A stretch of DNA of 64,000 bases from Epiperipatus broadwayi (lineage: Eukaryota; Onychophora; Udeonychophora; Euonychophora; Peripatidae): contig JAQFVV010012508.1 in assembly GCA_028023455.1 (NCBI GenBank), forward strand, positions 1,113,877 through 1,177,876, in the 5' to 3' direction. A program made the translations under genes and the position numbers. The notes beneath the pieces are model-generated. The model did no database searches. It was not told where the DNA came from and worked only from the letters and a program-made list of their open reading frames with translations. Positions 45,353 through 57,779 of this stretch are shown here, one piece after another (the stretch's first letter is position 1; each line of letters starts with the position of its first letter).

Positions 45353-45912
45353 CACGTGATCACCATTTCTTATGCTTGCTCATAACTGTATGGAGAGTTT
45401 TGCCTGTTTTAGTAACAGTTATGAGCAAGCATAAGAAATGGTGATCATGTGATGTTTAGTGATTTAATATCAATCCTGCCTAATAGGATAATGATGGCTG
45501 TGGTTATTAAAAGATCAAAGACACCAAAATGTATGGGTACTGAACTGAGTTCAGACCTATATGACTATATAAGCTAATGAGCTTAGATTGAAAATATTAC
45601 TGTTTTTTCAATTTTGTTCTCACAGTTTTGTAGTTAAGTAGAGATAAAATGTGGCTGCTGGAGGGTTGCATTAGATCCTAAGATCTAGATGCAGTGCTCT
45701 CAGATCCAAGGCTCCTCACTGACAAAGACCACAAGCCAGAAACTAGTCTGGGGATATTGGATGAGTAGGCACTAGATAGAGATTTTATGCACAAGGCTTC
45801 TGGCATCCAATAATTACTCTGACTTGCACTGAGTGGCATTACTGTATGGAGAATTTTGCCTGTTTTAATAAGTTATGAGCAAGCATAAGAAATGTTGATC
45901 ATGTGATGCATA
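45353..45912. mobile_element. Family A element: minus stub plus one complete plus unit
   Basis: A 3' stub (cacgtgatcaccatttctta) on the minus strand is followed at about 45395 by a complete plus-strand unit and a second copy of the tail. Target duplication uncertain. Confidence 0.8.
45704..45762 (+). ncRNA. Hammerhead ribozyme, family A (mutated)
   Basis: The first box reads CUGACAA (G8 changed to A) and stem II GAC/GCC has lost a pair. Stem I, GAAA and ACUAGUC are kept. Probably inactive. Confidence 0.78.
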
Positions 45913-47264
45913 GTGATTTAATACAATGAGTAATAAATTCAAAAAAAAAAAGCAGCAAAGTACATTAAATGATGAAAAAAATTATGGATATAATAAGGAA
46001 AAAAAATTAAGTCGTTTTCTAAAATTGATTGTATGTTTTAAAAGAATGAATCAGAGAAATTATAAAAGGACATAAGTAGATTCAGATCACTACTTCTTGT
46101 GCCCCTGTTTAGTAAAGTGATAATTTTTTGGTTAAAATAGAAAAAAATCTTAAATCTACGGTTAAATGATATGAATCTTAAGAACATTCTGGTTAACAAT
46201 CTTGTACTGCGTCAGAAAACCTTATGTCTCTATAATGAATGTAGTTAAAAATCTGGATTACCTAATCTACTCACTACAAATACAGGATGGTATAATTCTG
46301 AAACTAATGCAGCTTTAAAACTGTTAAAGTAACTGATGAGTATGCATCTACACATAACAAAGCTGTCATAATGTGTCCTTTAGAATTTTAAAAATTATTG
46401 AAGAAAAAAATATCTGTAACAGGTATTTATTAATTGTGATGAAACAGAATTGTGAATGATTGCACACTCACAGAGTATTATATATATATGTAAATGTGCT
46501 TTCTCAATTTGTTAATATTATTATTATTAAAAAAATTGTTTATATTATAATCTTAATTTATATATGCTTATTATACACATGCAGCATCTACTATATATAC
46601 AATAAACAATACTTAATTCTATTGTAATCAAGGCTTGGCAACAAAATATGAGCTACTATATATTGTATATGTTATACGTGAGGAAGACATGGAACAAAAT
46701 ATAAAATAGTCCATGAATTCACTGTAATTATATTTTTATACATAATTCAATTTAGCATATATGAATTATCTTGATCAATTATATCAAATTTATTATTGTG
46801 CATAAAGTTAAAATTAATTTTTATTATAAAAATAAAATTAAGTTTATCAACAATTTGTAGAAGAAATTGGCCATATACATACATTTTATGCATGTCAAAA
46901 TGATGCTTGTGATAGTATAAAAATGCTTTTAGTAATGTACATTTGTACTTCCAAATTATAATGTATCAATATTATCAAATAAATAATTAAAAACAAATTA
47001 TGACAGTCTAATATTTATTTTGTTAGGGATAAAAGACTCATCTAAAAAAATGTCTTCCACAGAGGGCTTCGATTAGAAATAAATAACAAAAATGATCTGA
47101 CTTTTACAAAAGGAACCATTAATAATAATAATTGATAAATATTATTATATACCATTTTAATCAAAATTTTATGTAGAACAATGTAAACATAAAAATAAAT
47201 TTATTTTAAAACTTATATATGAAAATTTACAATTTAAGAATAAATTTAAAATTAATAACTTTAA
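45913..47264. other. Unassigned AT-rich DNA
   Basis: No element ends or coding frames recognised. Confidence 0.4.
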
Positions 47265-47309
47265 AAATGATAATATAAATTGTGCTATCACATTTACGAC
47301 GTAAAGCTG

Positions 47310-47494
47310 GACTTCAATTTTTGCTCAACATCAAAAAGAATCAAGACATGTGTTCGAATCCGCATCTGCAAAACTGGTTTGTATTGAGAGGCATGATATT
47401 AAGCAAAAGGTAAAGGAGGCTTATTTTATTGCAGAGGACTCCTTCGCCATTAATCATAAAAAAGCATGTTTTGCTATATCAAAAAGATGGTCAT
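47310..47494 (+). pseudogene. PLE GIY-YIG nuclease C-terminal fragment
   Basis: WTSIFAQHQK, SRHVFESASAKLVC, KQKVKEAYFIAEDSFAIN and KKACFAISKRWS-stop, very close to the copy at 22344-22637. The GIY and YIG strands are missing. In the earlier copy GHEF is kept where this one has RHVF. Confidence 0.82.
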
Positions 47495-47575
47495 AAGGAC
47501 TCATTTGCATAGAATTTTCATATTGTAGTTATATAATGATTTCAAAGAACGAGTCATTAATTTTATTTTATTTAG

Positions 47576-47618
47576 GGCTATGATTATGAGAAGTACATCT
47601 TCTTGAAAGCACTCAGCC
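47576..47618 (+). ncRNA. Hammerhead-like motif of PLE (enlarged first box)
   Basis: GGCU, AUGAUUAUGA, GAAG/CUUC stem, UUGAAA, AGCACU, C, AGCC. Same layout as at 22240 and 38276, 82 nt after the nuclease stop. Stem III has one mismatch. Confidence 0.45.
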
Positions 47619-48004
47619 ATTTAATTTATTTTTCTATTTGTTGTTACAGCTTTACGTCGTAAGTGTGATAGCACGATTTATATTATCATATTTAGACAAA
47701 CGTAAAGTATAAATGTACAGGTTATAACATTAAAAATGTTTAGTCTTTATTTTCATTTTGTTCTAATGACTATATATTTTCTCAGCTTTATTGTATTTTA
47801 CAGTATGTTAGCTTTTTAGAATAAATAATATTTTATCTTTATTCTTATATAATCAATGCGAACATTATGCTTTTAATCAAATGCGTAAAAAGTCAATATG
47901 GCATATATATGAGGCAAACAGTTAATAGTTAAAGGTATTAAAAGCAAATTTGAAAAATGCAAGTATAATATTGTGTATATAAATATGTAGATATATATTG
48001 TTCG

Positions 48005-48095
48005 ACTTGATACTAAAAGAAAATATGCCTATGTGTTTAAAAAGGAAGGTTTTTAATAAATGTATTTTACCAGTTCTAACTTATTTCTTATGATA
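48005..48095 (+). repeat. RTE scrap
   Basis: The words ttgatactaaaag, atgcctatgtgtt and aaaaggaaggtttttaataa match the 61.3-kb RTE copy. It stops where the hAT coding remains begin. Confidence 0.75.
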
Positions 48096-48100
48096 ATAAT

Positions 48101-49772
48101 ATGACTGAACCAAAAAAGAAATGCAGACAGTACAGCTTGGATTATTTAAATCTAGGATTTGTCCTGTCACTATCAAACAACATTTTCCAATGTGCCTCAT
48201 ATGCAAAAAAGTCTTTAGCAATAATGCTATGAAACTATCAAAACTAGGAGAACACTTGAACAGAATTCACCCTGATAAAAAAAGATTTGTCATACTTTCA
48301 ATAACTTAAAGATAAAATTCTGGAACTACAATAGATAATACATGCTTCATCGTCAAAACAAAATGATGATGGATTAAAGGCATTGTATAACATATCCCTA
48401 TTCATCACGAAGTCTGGTGAGCTACATACCATAAGGGAGAAACTGATTCTACTGTCCATCATGGAAGTATTGAACAATGTACTCCACAAATCTGCACAAG
48501 ATGTTATTAAAAGGATTCCTTTGAATATAACGCAGTTCAAAGATGTATCAACAAAATGAATCATGACTTGGAAAGCTGTTTGTGTAATAATTGGCAAAAA
48601 AAAAGTTTTCCCCTCCAATTGGATGAGTCAACATTATCCAGTAATGAAGCTTTGTTGCTGACATACGTTTGCTTTATTCAAGATCAGGAAGCACCTGAGG
48701 AGCTGCTTTTGCTAGAACTTTACAAAATGACACCAGAGGGGAATCAATTTTTAATTTAATGGAGTTATTTGTCAGGGAAAAAGTGATTCCATTGACAAAT
48801 ATAATATCTGTTGCAACAGATGGAGCACCAGCTATTGCTGATCATTATCACAGTTTCATAAGTTACCTGAAACAACTTGTACCTGAAGTACTTGCAGTTC
48901 ACTGCATAATCCATATGCAACATTTAGTAGTCAAGAACCTTAGTGACAAATTACATCAATCGCTTCAGTTTGCTATAGCAGTTGTGAAAAAATTTGAAGT
49001 AACACTTTGAACACTAGACTATTTGCTCGATTATGTGAGGAAAGCAACAAAGATTTCGATCAATAGGTTCTCCACACCGAAGTCTGCTGGCTTTCAGAAG
49101 GCTTACATTTGGTGAAACTTTTTGCACTTTTTCAATCTGTTTTAGTTTTTTGGAAGATGAGAAATCCAGTTTGAAAGAAAATTTACTTAAGAGTAAAACA
49201 GATTTTGGTTATTTAACCAAAGTATTTGGAAAATTTAATGATGTTAATTTACAACTGCAAGTAGACAATTTGAATCTCATCAAAGCAAAATCAGTCATAT
49301 CAGCTTTTGTTGCCAGATTGATGTTTTTTAAGCAAAATATTGTAAGATCTGAGCTTTCCCAGTTCACCAACTTATTTAAGGTAGGCACAATCCAAGAAAA
49401 AACATCTTGCTGTACGTCAACTACTTGCAAGTTCTTCACTTAGATTTCAAAACTCGGTTTGAAGATATTCTATCATTGGAAATACTGGACTGGATAATAA
49501 ACCCGTACACTACTAGTGCAGAACCAAATATAATTTTGCAAGATAAACTGATAACCATCAGCAAGAATGAGGGTCTCAAGATACATTTGGTTTTGGCTGC
49601 AAATATTCCATTTCTGTACCCAGCTCTATGGACCATTGTACAAAAGTATTTGCTGGTATTTCCATCATCATATCTGGTAGAAAAAGGCTTCAGTGCAGTT
49701 TTAAACCTGCTTCAGAACAGACATCAATTGCATATCACTAAACGTGGAGATTTGAAAATTGTAACTCACTAA
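48101..49772 (+). pseudogene. hAT transposase, SCAND3/ZBED-like (broken)
   Basis: Starts MTEPKKKCRQY at 48101. A BED-type zinc finger follows: CLICKKVFSNNAM, SKLGEHLNRIHP (48200-48270). RNase H-fold blocks come next: LQLDESTLSSNEALL near 48617, VATDGAPAI near 48812 and VHCIIHMQHL near 48895. The C-terminal dimerisation block is VEKGFSAVLNLLQNR near 49677. The order and wording match hAT transposases of the ZBED5/SCAND3-like group. At least five stops or frameshifts break it. Its span, about 557 codons, is close to the family norm, so the gene is almost full length but dead. Confidence 0.85.
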
Positions 49773-50294
49773 TTAAAAACAGGACATAGATAAATTGTTG
49801 ACAAATCGTCAGGTGTACCCCATCTCATTAAATTCAGTTTTGCAAGCTATTTTATTTGCTATCCTTATTTTTATTATTCTGATTAATATCTTTCATTGTT
49901 GCAATTTTGTTGATGTTTAATTCTGTCTGAACATGTTGATTTTTTTCACTTCATTTTTATGTTCAATAAAGTGATTTCAATATTTGTACTTATTTTGAAT
50001 TTACATATTTATTTCATAAATACCAAAAATTAAAAAAAATTCTACTCATATTATTTGACGTAATTTTCGTTAGTGCACGTTTCTATATTAAATGGTGCAC
50101 AAGATAATGCCATATTCAGTAGTCCTTTTATCTTTTTCAATCATTAATTACAAGTGATTAAAATGTAAAGTATGATATCTAGTGAAATATTAATATAGAA
50201 TATTGTATACAAACTTATTAATTTGAGTAAGTAAAGTAAATGAATAGGGGGGGGGGCGATGGTTTTAAAAGTTTTTGGTGGAGTCTGTGACTCA

Positions 50295-50314
50295 AAACAG
50301 TTTGGGAACTCTTG
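50295..50314. mobile_element. Probable 3' terminus of the hAT element
   Basis: Read inverted, CAAGAGTTCCCAAACTG resembles hAT ends of the CAGNGTTCCCAAAC type. It lies 540 bp after the transposase pseudogene. The 5' terminus was not found, perhaps removed with the RTE scrap at 48.0 kb. Confidence 0.55.
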
Positions 50315-50639
50315 GTTTAGATAATAATAAGTATACAAAATTTAAATAATGTTACATGTTTTTATAGTTCCAATCAAACCAAACTATATATATATACATA
50401 GAGGTAGAGTAAATAGATTGTTGTGAGTATATCCATATATATATATGAATGGCTAGAAATCAAATTTAATTTTCTATTAACTAAATATATATTTTTATTA
50501 CAAATTTATAATTCTCTTTTTTTTATACTACTATTCAACTTCCTTCACACAAATGTACATTTTTATATTTTAAAATCTCAATTTAAAATAAACAGTAAAC
50601 GTCTAATATTAATTTTTAAAATGTTATCCAATTCACCAC

Positions 50640-50945
50640 TTTCTTTATTTTGCTGTAATATCTTATATAAATGCAATTTATCCACTCTATTTTAAACATT
50701 TTTTAGCAAAAACCTTTTATTGTATATATATATATGCATACACAATTCTATATCCTGCAGTCTTCTTCAAAGCCACTTTTACTTTAATGTTTTAAAACTA
50801 AAAAAAACGTAAAAGTGGCTCTGAAGAAGACTGCAGGACAGTTGAAATGTAAAATTGTGTACGCATATATGTACGATAAAAGGTTTCTTGCTAAAAAAGT
50901 GTTCAAAGTACAGTGGATAAGTTGCATTTATATTAATTTCAACTG
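50640..50945. mobile_element. Family E foldback
   Basis: Arms on each side of about 50797 are inverse copies containing gccacttttac and gcagtcttcttca. The hammerhead-like motif is minus on the left and plus on the right, so tails face outwards. The centre is ttttaaaactaaaaa. Confidence 0.7.
50812..50860 (+). repeat. Hammerhead-like motif, family E
   Basis: CTGAAGAAG, an ACTG/CAGT stem, then GAAA. A second copy at 51388-51415 has GACTG/CAGTC and CGAAA. The first box carries one extra A compared with CUGANGA and no stem III is obvious, so it is hammerhead-like only. Confidence 0.45.
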
Positions 50946-53900
50946 AACCTTTTCAATCAAGACATTTTACAAGTCCTCGAATGTTAAATATGGTTGCTCC
51001 TATATTTATTTAATGAATATTATTTCATTCGCTTTATGAGTATTTCATTTAAAGCAATCTTTTTTGTCAATAACAACTTTCCATTTTTATTAGAAATTAT
51101 TACATTTCTTTATATTTTTTATTAAAGATCAAATATATTTTTTTTTCTACTTACATAAAACATGACTTTATTCTTTTTACATTTGGGACATGTGAGATTT
51201 GGATGAATGAAATGACTGATTCAATCAAAGTGCATGTTGGGATCACTTATATACTTTCACAGTCTACAATCATTTGTTTGAAAGACAAAAGTGATAATTG
51301 AGATTTTAAAATATAAGATCTTGTACAAGGATGAAGGAAATTGAATATAATAAAGAGGACAGACATATTCTCTTGTTTTTTGTAGCTCTGAAGAAGACTG
51401 CTGGACAGTCGAAAGTATAAGAAAATAAAGAAGTTTTTAAGAAAATTAATTGCATTAAAGTGTATATGAGTGAAGTATTATAAATAATATATGAGGACAG
51501 ACATAGACAATAAAAAATGCATTTGCTCTTCAATATTAAAAAAATCTAGTTTATCTCTAAGATTAAATATATACATATTGTACCCATGTATTTAGTACAA
51601 TCATTTTAAGTAAAGCTTAAAATGAAGCCAATTTTTAAAAATTTTTAAATTTAAAATGGTTTATACTATTATTTAGTGATTTTATAAGTAGAATAGGTTC
51701 AAACTCATTAAATAGAAGTTTACAAATAGTTTTAGATATTATTAGTTGTTTTAATGTAATTTAAATAACAAAAGCAATATATTATATATCATTTAAAAGA
51801 TAAAAATTAAGTAACATTTATTATATTGAACTGATACTATAATAAATAATAGTCTAATGCCAGTAATAAATATTATATAATGTATTTAATGTGTTCAAAA
51901 TAATTGTTTAAGATATTTAAATAATAAATAATTAAATATTATTCTAGAATGTTCTGAAAGTGTCACATCTTAAAGGTGTTTGTGTTAGTGTGTGAGCTTT
52001 CATGTTTGTAGACAGAAACCTTGATTTCTAGTCTTGTTAATAAAATTAGATACATTTAAAATGTTTCAAAATAGTATTTGAAAAGTAACAATTAAAGTTG
52101 TTGTATTGTTTAAATAATATTTTTTGCATTAAAATAAAATATTTTGTTATTAAGAGTATTTTAAATTGTTTTAATAAAGGTATTTAATATTTAAAAGTGT
52201 TAAATAATTCTGATATAATATTTATAAATAATGAGTCATAGTTTTAAAACTTATTTTTTAGAGATGAAATTTAATTTTTATGTAAATTAGTGCATGTTTA
52301 AAAGTAGGATTAACCAATAAGATTATTAGATAAAATCAGTACAAAAACAGCTATTCGATCAGACTAGACAGTGTTAGTAGGAGTGAGAATTAAGAAATTG
52401 ATTATTAATATTTTTTGTTTTGTTTGTCTAATTATTTAAAGTTGTAATTTTTTATAAAAAATATTTTCTATTTAATAGTTTTTTAAAGTATAATTTTAAG
52501 AAATTGTTTTAAAATAGTGACAGACTAAACAAGTTATTTCCTATCAGCAAAGTTTTATTTCGAAACTTAACGAAGAACTACGATAATTTTATGGAAAACT
52601 TGGTCAACAAAGTGTTGGTAAAAATGTGTATAAAAATCTGTGAGAAGTTAAACCATACAATTGGAGATTTGAAGATATGTAAGAACTTTGAGTTTAATAT
52701 ATTTGGAATGAACATTTATCTCTAATAGCTTTATTTAACTCTAATAAATATAGTTTTTCAAGAAAGTTTAAGCTAATAAGTATGAGAAGGATATATGTTA
52801 AAAGTTATACAAATAGTTTTATGAATTTCAAAAGAGGGAAAAGGATAAATTAATAATATGCACCTGAATTAAAACCTGGATGAAATAATATTTTTGAAGT
52901 GGACTACAATGTGATTTTTTTGAAGATTAGTATTATTGACTGGATGGAAAGCTATATTTTTTTTATAAAAATGACTGATTGAGAAGTGTACATTTAGAAG
53001 AAAAAATCTTGAATTTTTAAGAAAGTACTTATTTTTAATGAATGCAAATATGTATGTCAGCTGAAAGAAAGAAAATTAACAGATAAATAAATCTTGTTAT
53101 AAAATTTTTTTACAAATGCTACCAATGGAAATATTAATAAATACTTTTGCTATAAAAAGTTTGAATTAGCATAAAAAATATACATACATAAATGATATAT
53201 TATTTAATATGAAAATGTATCCTTTATTGTTTTCCCCATTAGATATTAGTAATCTGGATAAATATTTAGAAAATGGATTGAATAATATATTTATCTAATA
53301 TGGATGAACAATATTTTACCAGGATTTTTCAAGATTTAAATTTGCAATTTATGCAGTTTGCTGAATGTCAATGGGGGAAGAGAGGAGTTTTCATTCAAAA
53401 CGTTTCTAGTATCTTAGCAATGGGAGGGGGAGGGGCTAGAAGAACAGAAGCAAATAGATTTTAGTAGCTTTGAATTTTTCTTTTTCTTTATTATTTTAGT
53501 TTATTAATATTTTATATAATGTTTAATTAATATGTTTATTATAAATACGTTCTTAGTTTAATATTAAGATAGTTCTTAAAAAATAAAGAAAAATAGGTTT
53601 TTCAGAAATTAATTTTCTGACAGGTAAATAAAATGCTTATAGCATATTTGATGTTAGACAATCAGGAAGAGAAATGGATTGCTGTTTATAATTCTAATAA
53701 TTGATAGAATTATAGGTAACACGTTATTTATTTATATTGCATTTTGAGAATATTTTAAAATATTTTTTAATTAATATTTTATAGTTATTTGTCATATTGC
53801 TTAAATATTTAAAAGTTAGATGAATTATTTATATGATTATTCAAACCTAACTCGAAAACTTTGTGTGCGAAAATGTAAGAGAATGCCTTATAAAATATTT

Positions 53901-55118
53901 AAATGTATTTTAAATATTTTTCTCATAAATACTTGAATATGCATATATTTTACAACATGATTGAGTTAATATATTATTTTTATGGATGGTATCTGTTGAG
54001 ATAAAGTGATATGAAAGTATTGATCTCTAAATTATATAATGCTATAATGTAAATGATAGATATATATTATTGATACATATCTTATCAAAATCATTAGTGT
54101 ATAAAATGCTTTGAACCATCTTGAAGAGAATATTAGATATTTGTTTTTAGAAAAGTAGTTTGGAGATTATTTTGTAACGTGGTTTGTATTTCTTTGCAAT
54201 CTAGCAGAAGTATTCAGCATGTGGAAGATAAGAATGGTGGTCGGGAAAGTAATATTTAAATGAAATCCTGGGTACTATGGATATTTTAAAATAATATTAG
54301 ATGTGATTTATATTGTCATAAATTGAGAATTTTAAAAATACAGGTAACAAACAACTGTATAGTAGTTTTTCCAGGGACAGTTGCAGTCTTTTCACAGTCA
54401 GTAAGAGCTGAGATAGAAGCCATGACAGCAATGTAAGATGCCTGATAGGACCTTAAGCACTGTAACTATGATATTTTTCTTACTCGTTTGAATTATTATT
54501 TTATATCCCTTACTCTAATTACTATCAATCACTACTGGTATCACATCGAAAATGATAGTTTTTTTAAAGATGGTTAGAAGAATAGCTGAACTGTTGAAAG
54601 TTGGAAATTTTTGTGAAGGCAAGAGGAGAGAAAATTCTATCACAAATGCTGTTGAATTACTTACTGTTTATTATAATACAAATAGAAAAGGAGTGATTTG
54701 ATATTCCTATAAATGTTTTAAATGTTAGAGATTATTAAACTCAAATATAAATGCATATTTTGTTTGGAATGTAAGAGAGTGATGAAAGTATGGTATATGA
54801 ACACTATGATGGATGTAAAGCATGAAAATATATAAAATATATCAAGCAATATAATTTATTAATATAATCTAAATATGCTATAAGAAGTATGAACTTATAA
54901 AAATAGAGAAAAGTTATGACATTATATTTTAAATTGATTTTACGAAGGAAGGCAGACAATAAGTATATTTTTCTTTATTTAATTTTTTTTTTTGCATTGA
55001 AATACTACAGCATATCATAAGGTTAAGATAAATGCTTTACTGAAATGCAAAAGTTCTTAATAATTTTAAATATTAAATTACATGCTAAATTTAGATAAGT
55101 GTGTGTTTTAATTTGAAT
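50946..55118. other. Long unassigned AT-rich stretch
   Basis: Apart from the family E fragment at 51300-51500 I find no element ends, coding exons or RNA genes. Part of it (51.9-52.6 and 53.3-53.5 kb) is less repetitive. Confidence 0.4.
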
Positions 55119-55132
55119 CTATAGTAATAAGT

Positions 55133-55846
55133 TGTATTTTTATATTAGACTATTTCCATCATTTAATATATGTATTGAATGTCTTTAGAAAAAATTATCT
55201 TTCTTTAAATATTCCAAATACATTCAACTGTTAGTAATAGTGCATCAAACAGGTTAGTATATGCACGTTTCAAGAGGTATTAGTCTCCCCTCTTCTTCAG
55301 GTGTTGCTGGCCTGACCAGTGACAGTACTAGCATGGGATTTGAACCTGGGTTCTTAGATTCTTGAGTTTTGAATTTTAAGGTAATGCTCAAACCAACAGT
55401 CATCCTGCCAAAGGCCAACCAGCTGTAGTAATTCCATATACTTATCTATGATGTTCCTCCTGATTTCTCCACTTTTTTCTAAGAGCAAAGTTGATTAGTG
55501 TTTTCTATACATTATGTATAGTCACACTGGGTTGGCTTATGAGATTTTTTGCCACTGTCATGTGAGCAGCTTCTTTAAATTTTCTTCTTTGTCACTGGTC
55601 AGGCCAGCAACACCTGAAGAAGAGGGGAGACTAATACCTATCGAAACGTTGTGCATATACTAACCTGTTTGATGTGCTATTATTAACAGTTGAATTTATT
55701 TGGAATATTTAAATAAAGTTAAATTTTTCTAAAGACATTCAATGCATATATTAAATGATGGAAATAGTCCAATATAATATTAAATGATGGAAATAGTCCA
55801 ATATAAAAATACAACTAGAATATCATCACAAACCTTCAGGAAAATA
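55133..55846. mobile_element. Family D foldback (tRNA-headed)
   Basis: Exact 14-bp repeats CTATAGTAATAAGT at 55119-55132 and 55847-55860 flank it. The left minus arm is the longer one and keeps the tRNA-like head (B box inverse at about 55350); the right plus arm starts at the hammerhead-like motif. The tip aaccttcaggaaaata matches the left edge of the 376-1228 copy. A 30-bp direct duplication (aaatgatggaaatagtccaa) is present near 55750-55800. Confidence 0.88.
55611..55653 (+). repeat. Hammerhead-like motif, family D
   Basis: CAC, CTGAAGAAGAGG, a purine/pyrimidine stem with CCTATC, GAAACGTTGTG. If ACGU is stem III, U17 precedes GUG, which pairs with the CAC before the first box. The first box has one extra A. 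Candidate only. Confidence 0.45.
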
Positions 55847-56361
55847 CTATAGTAATAAGTATTACATAATTATAAATATTTTTTAAAATACTATGAAGCA
55901 TAGTATTAATTTAATAAATCATATTATTTATTGTCATTGTTTTATTTTCATGGTGGCAATATAATGTTGTTAGATTACTGTTATAATATACTGTATAATT
56001 TTATTTACCATAGTAGATAGTTGGAGTGAAGGCTATCTTATATTTGTTTACTTATTATGTTTTATTGTGTAAATATTTTAATTTTTAAATAATTCTTATG
56101 TTATTTAGATAGTAAATATTTTAAAATTTTATAGATTTATTGTGTTATGAGCATAATGTTGTTGTATTGTAATAAAATTTGATAATTTTTTTAAAATTAA
56201 TATCTCAAAAGTTTGATTTGTCCAAGTGTGTTTTTCTTTGATTCGTCATATCCACACACATGATTTGCAAAGCTCTCTATATGTATTGCCACTCCTGCAA
56301 GCCAGACTAATCAATGGATGCCAGAAGGCTTGTGCATAAAATCCCCATCTAGTGCCTACTC

Positions 56362-56420
56362 ATCCAATATCCCCAGACTAGTTTCTGGCTTGTGGCCTTC
56401 GTCAGTGAGGAGCCTTGGAT
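56362..56420 (-). ncRNA. Hammerhead ribozyme, family A (intact core)
   Basis: CUGACGA, GGC/GCC, GAAA, ACUAGU and GUC on the minus strand; inner and outer stem I both pair. Confidence 0.88.
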
Positions 56421-56514
56421 TTGCGAGAACTGCACCGAGATCTTAGGATCCTAAGATCTAGGTGCAGTGCTCTCAGATCCAAGGTTCCTCAGATATAGGG
56501 TGCAGTGCTCTCAG

Positions 56515-56573
56515 ATCCAAGACTCCTCATTGATGAAGGCCACAAGCCAGAAACTAGTCTGGGGATATTGGAG
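56515..56573 (+). ncRNA. Hammerhead ribozyme, family A (C3 mutated)
   Basis: The first box reads UUGAUGA (C3 changed to U), while stem II, GAAA and ACUAGUC are unchanged. Activity doubtful. Confidence 0.78.
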
Positions 56574-56728
56574 AAGTATGCACTAGATGGGAATTTCATG
56601 CACAAGCCTTCTGGCATCCATTGATTAATCTGGCTTGCACAGAGTGGCAATACGAATAGTGATTTGCCTGTTTTAATAACAGTTATAAGCAAGCATAAGA
56701 AATGGTGATCATGTGCTGATTTGCAAAG

Positions 56729-57779
56729 ATTATTTGGAACATTATTATTAAACATGATTACTAAAAAAGTATACTATTATAATCATTCTTATTACAGAAG
56801 ACTTAATTATTGGTGATTATAAATCATTCAATGCCAATTTTACATATTTAATATTACAAGTATATTCCGACTATAATATATTCCGAGAATGCCACATAAA
56901 ATAAATAAAAGATTATATGATATTTTATCAGAATCTTATGCTTTTATCTAGATTCATTGAAGTGTTTATAATCAAATAGGTGTATGATTTTTTAAGAATC
57001 GTTAAAATATTCTAGTTGCTTGTTGTTGTTTTTGTGAGGGTAGTTAAATATATGAAAAATCCCTCATTATATTTAACTACATGATATTATTATATTTATT
57101 ATTATTGTTAGAAATGGATCCGAGATGTTGAATATTTAAAAAATTGTCTAAAATGATGATGAATAGAAATTATTAGTTAATGATAGATTTAAATATTATT
57201 TTATAAAAAATAGTAATTAATTTACTGTTTTTCCATAATAAATTTGGTAAGTTGTAAGTTAGAATTACTCTATGTGTGTTTTTAAGACATGAGAATATTA
57301 TGAGGTAGTTTTGTTATATGCAGTAGGGGGTAATATTCTTATGCCATTGGGAATGTATCTTAAGGATACATCCTTATACGTTAAACAACTGTCCCTTGCT
57401 GGATGTCTCATGTTAAGAGGTGACATAATTTAGTATTGGTATTTTTTTTAATTAAACCATATTTTTTAATTATAATTAATGAGCTAGTTGTAATTTAAAT
57501 TATTGGTAAAATAAACGAGCTGAGAATTTAATCTGAACCCTGATTATTTATTATTGCTACTATTATTATTATATTTTAAACTTGGTTAGTTTATTATATT
57601 TAATTACTATGAAATATTAGTTTTGTTAGATATTACACATTAAAAGTGCAGTTTCAGCTAGTTATAATAGTATTTATTTTTAATAGTTAGTTTATTCTAC
57701 TTATCGATAGTTAGCCGGAGAGTCTTTAGGTCAAATTTACCTTAAGCATGGGTACAATATATATATATATATATGAAGT
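56729..57779. other. Unassigned AT-rich DNA
   Basis: No element recognised. A short inverted word (aaggatacatccttatacgtt) near 57361 is noted. Confidence 0.4.

Larger units (their letters stand above)
47265..47690. mobile_element. PLE 3' end with inverted tip
   Basis: The 41-bp tips gataatataaattgtgctat and its continuation through acgacgtaaagctg are inverted at both ends (47268-47308 and 47647-47690). Between them lies a plus-strand PLE nuclease end. I read it as a 41-bp minus-strand stub joined to a longer plus copy. Confidence 0.75.
56273..56716. mobile_element. Family A inverted dimer
   Basis: Exact 12-bp repeats TGATTTGCAAAG at 56261-56272 and 56717-56728. Left minus copy and right plus copy each hold a ribozyme region. 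A 50-bp stretch (gtgcagtgctctcagatcca) is repeated at the centre. Confidence 0.9.

Noticed and set aside
48101-49772. Domesticated, functional ZBED-like host gene
   Set aside because: Several in-frame stops and frameshifts break every domain, so it is a dead transposase.
55440-55610. Inversion of the centre between the two family D copies (376-1228 and 55133-55846)
   Set aside because: The centre simply belongs to the longer arm, which is the right arm in one copy and the left arm in the other; unequal 5' truncation explains it.
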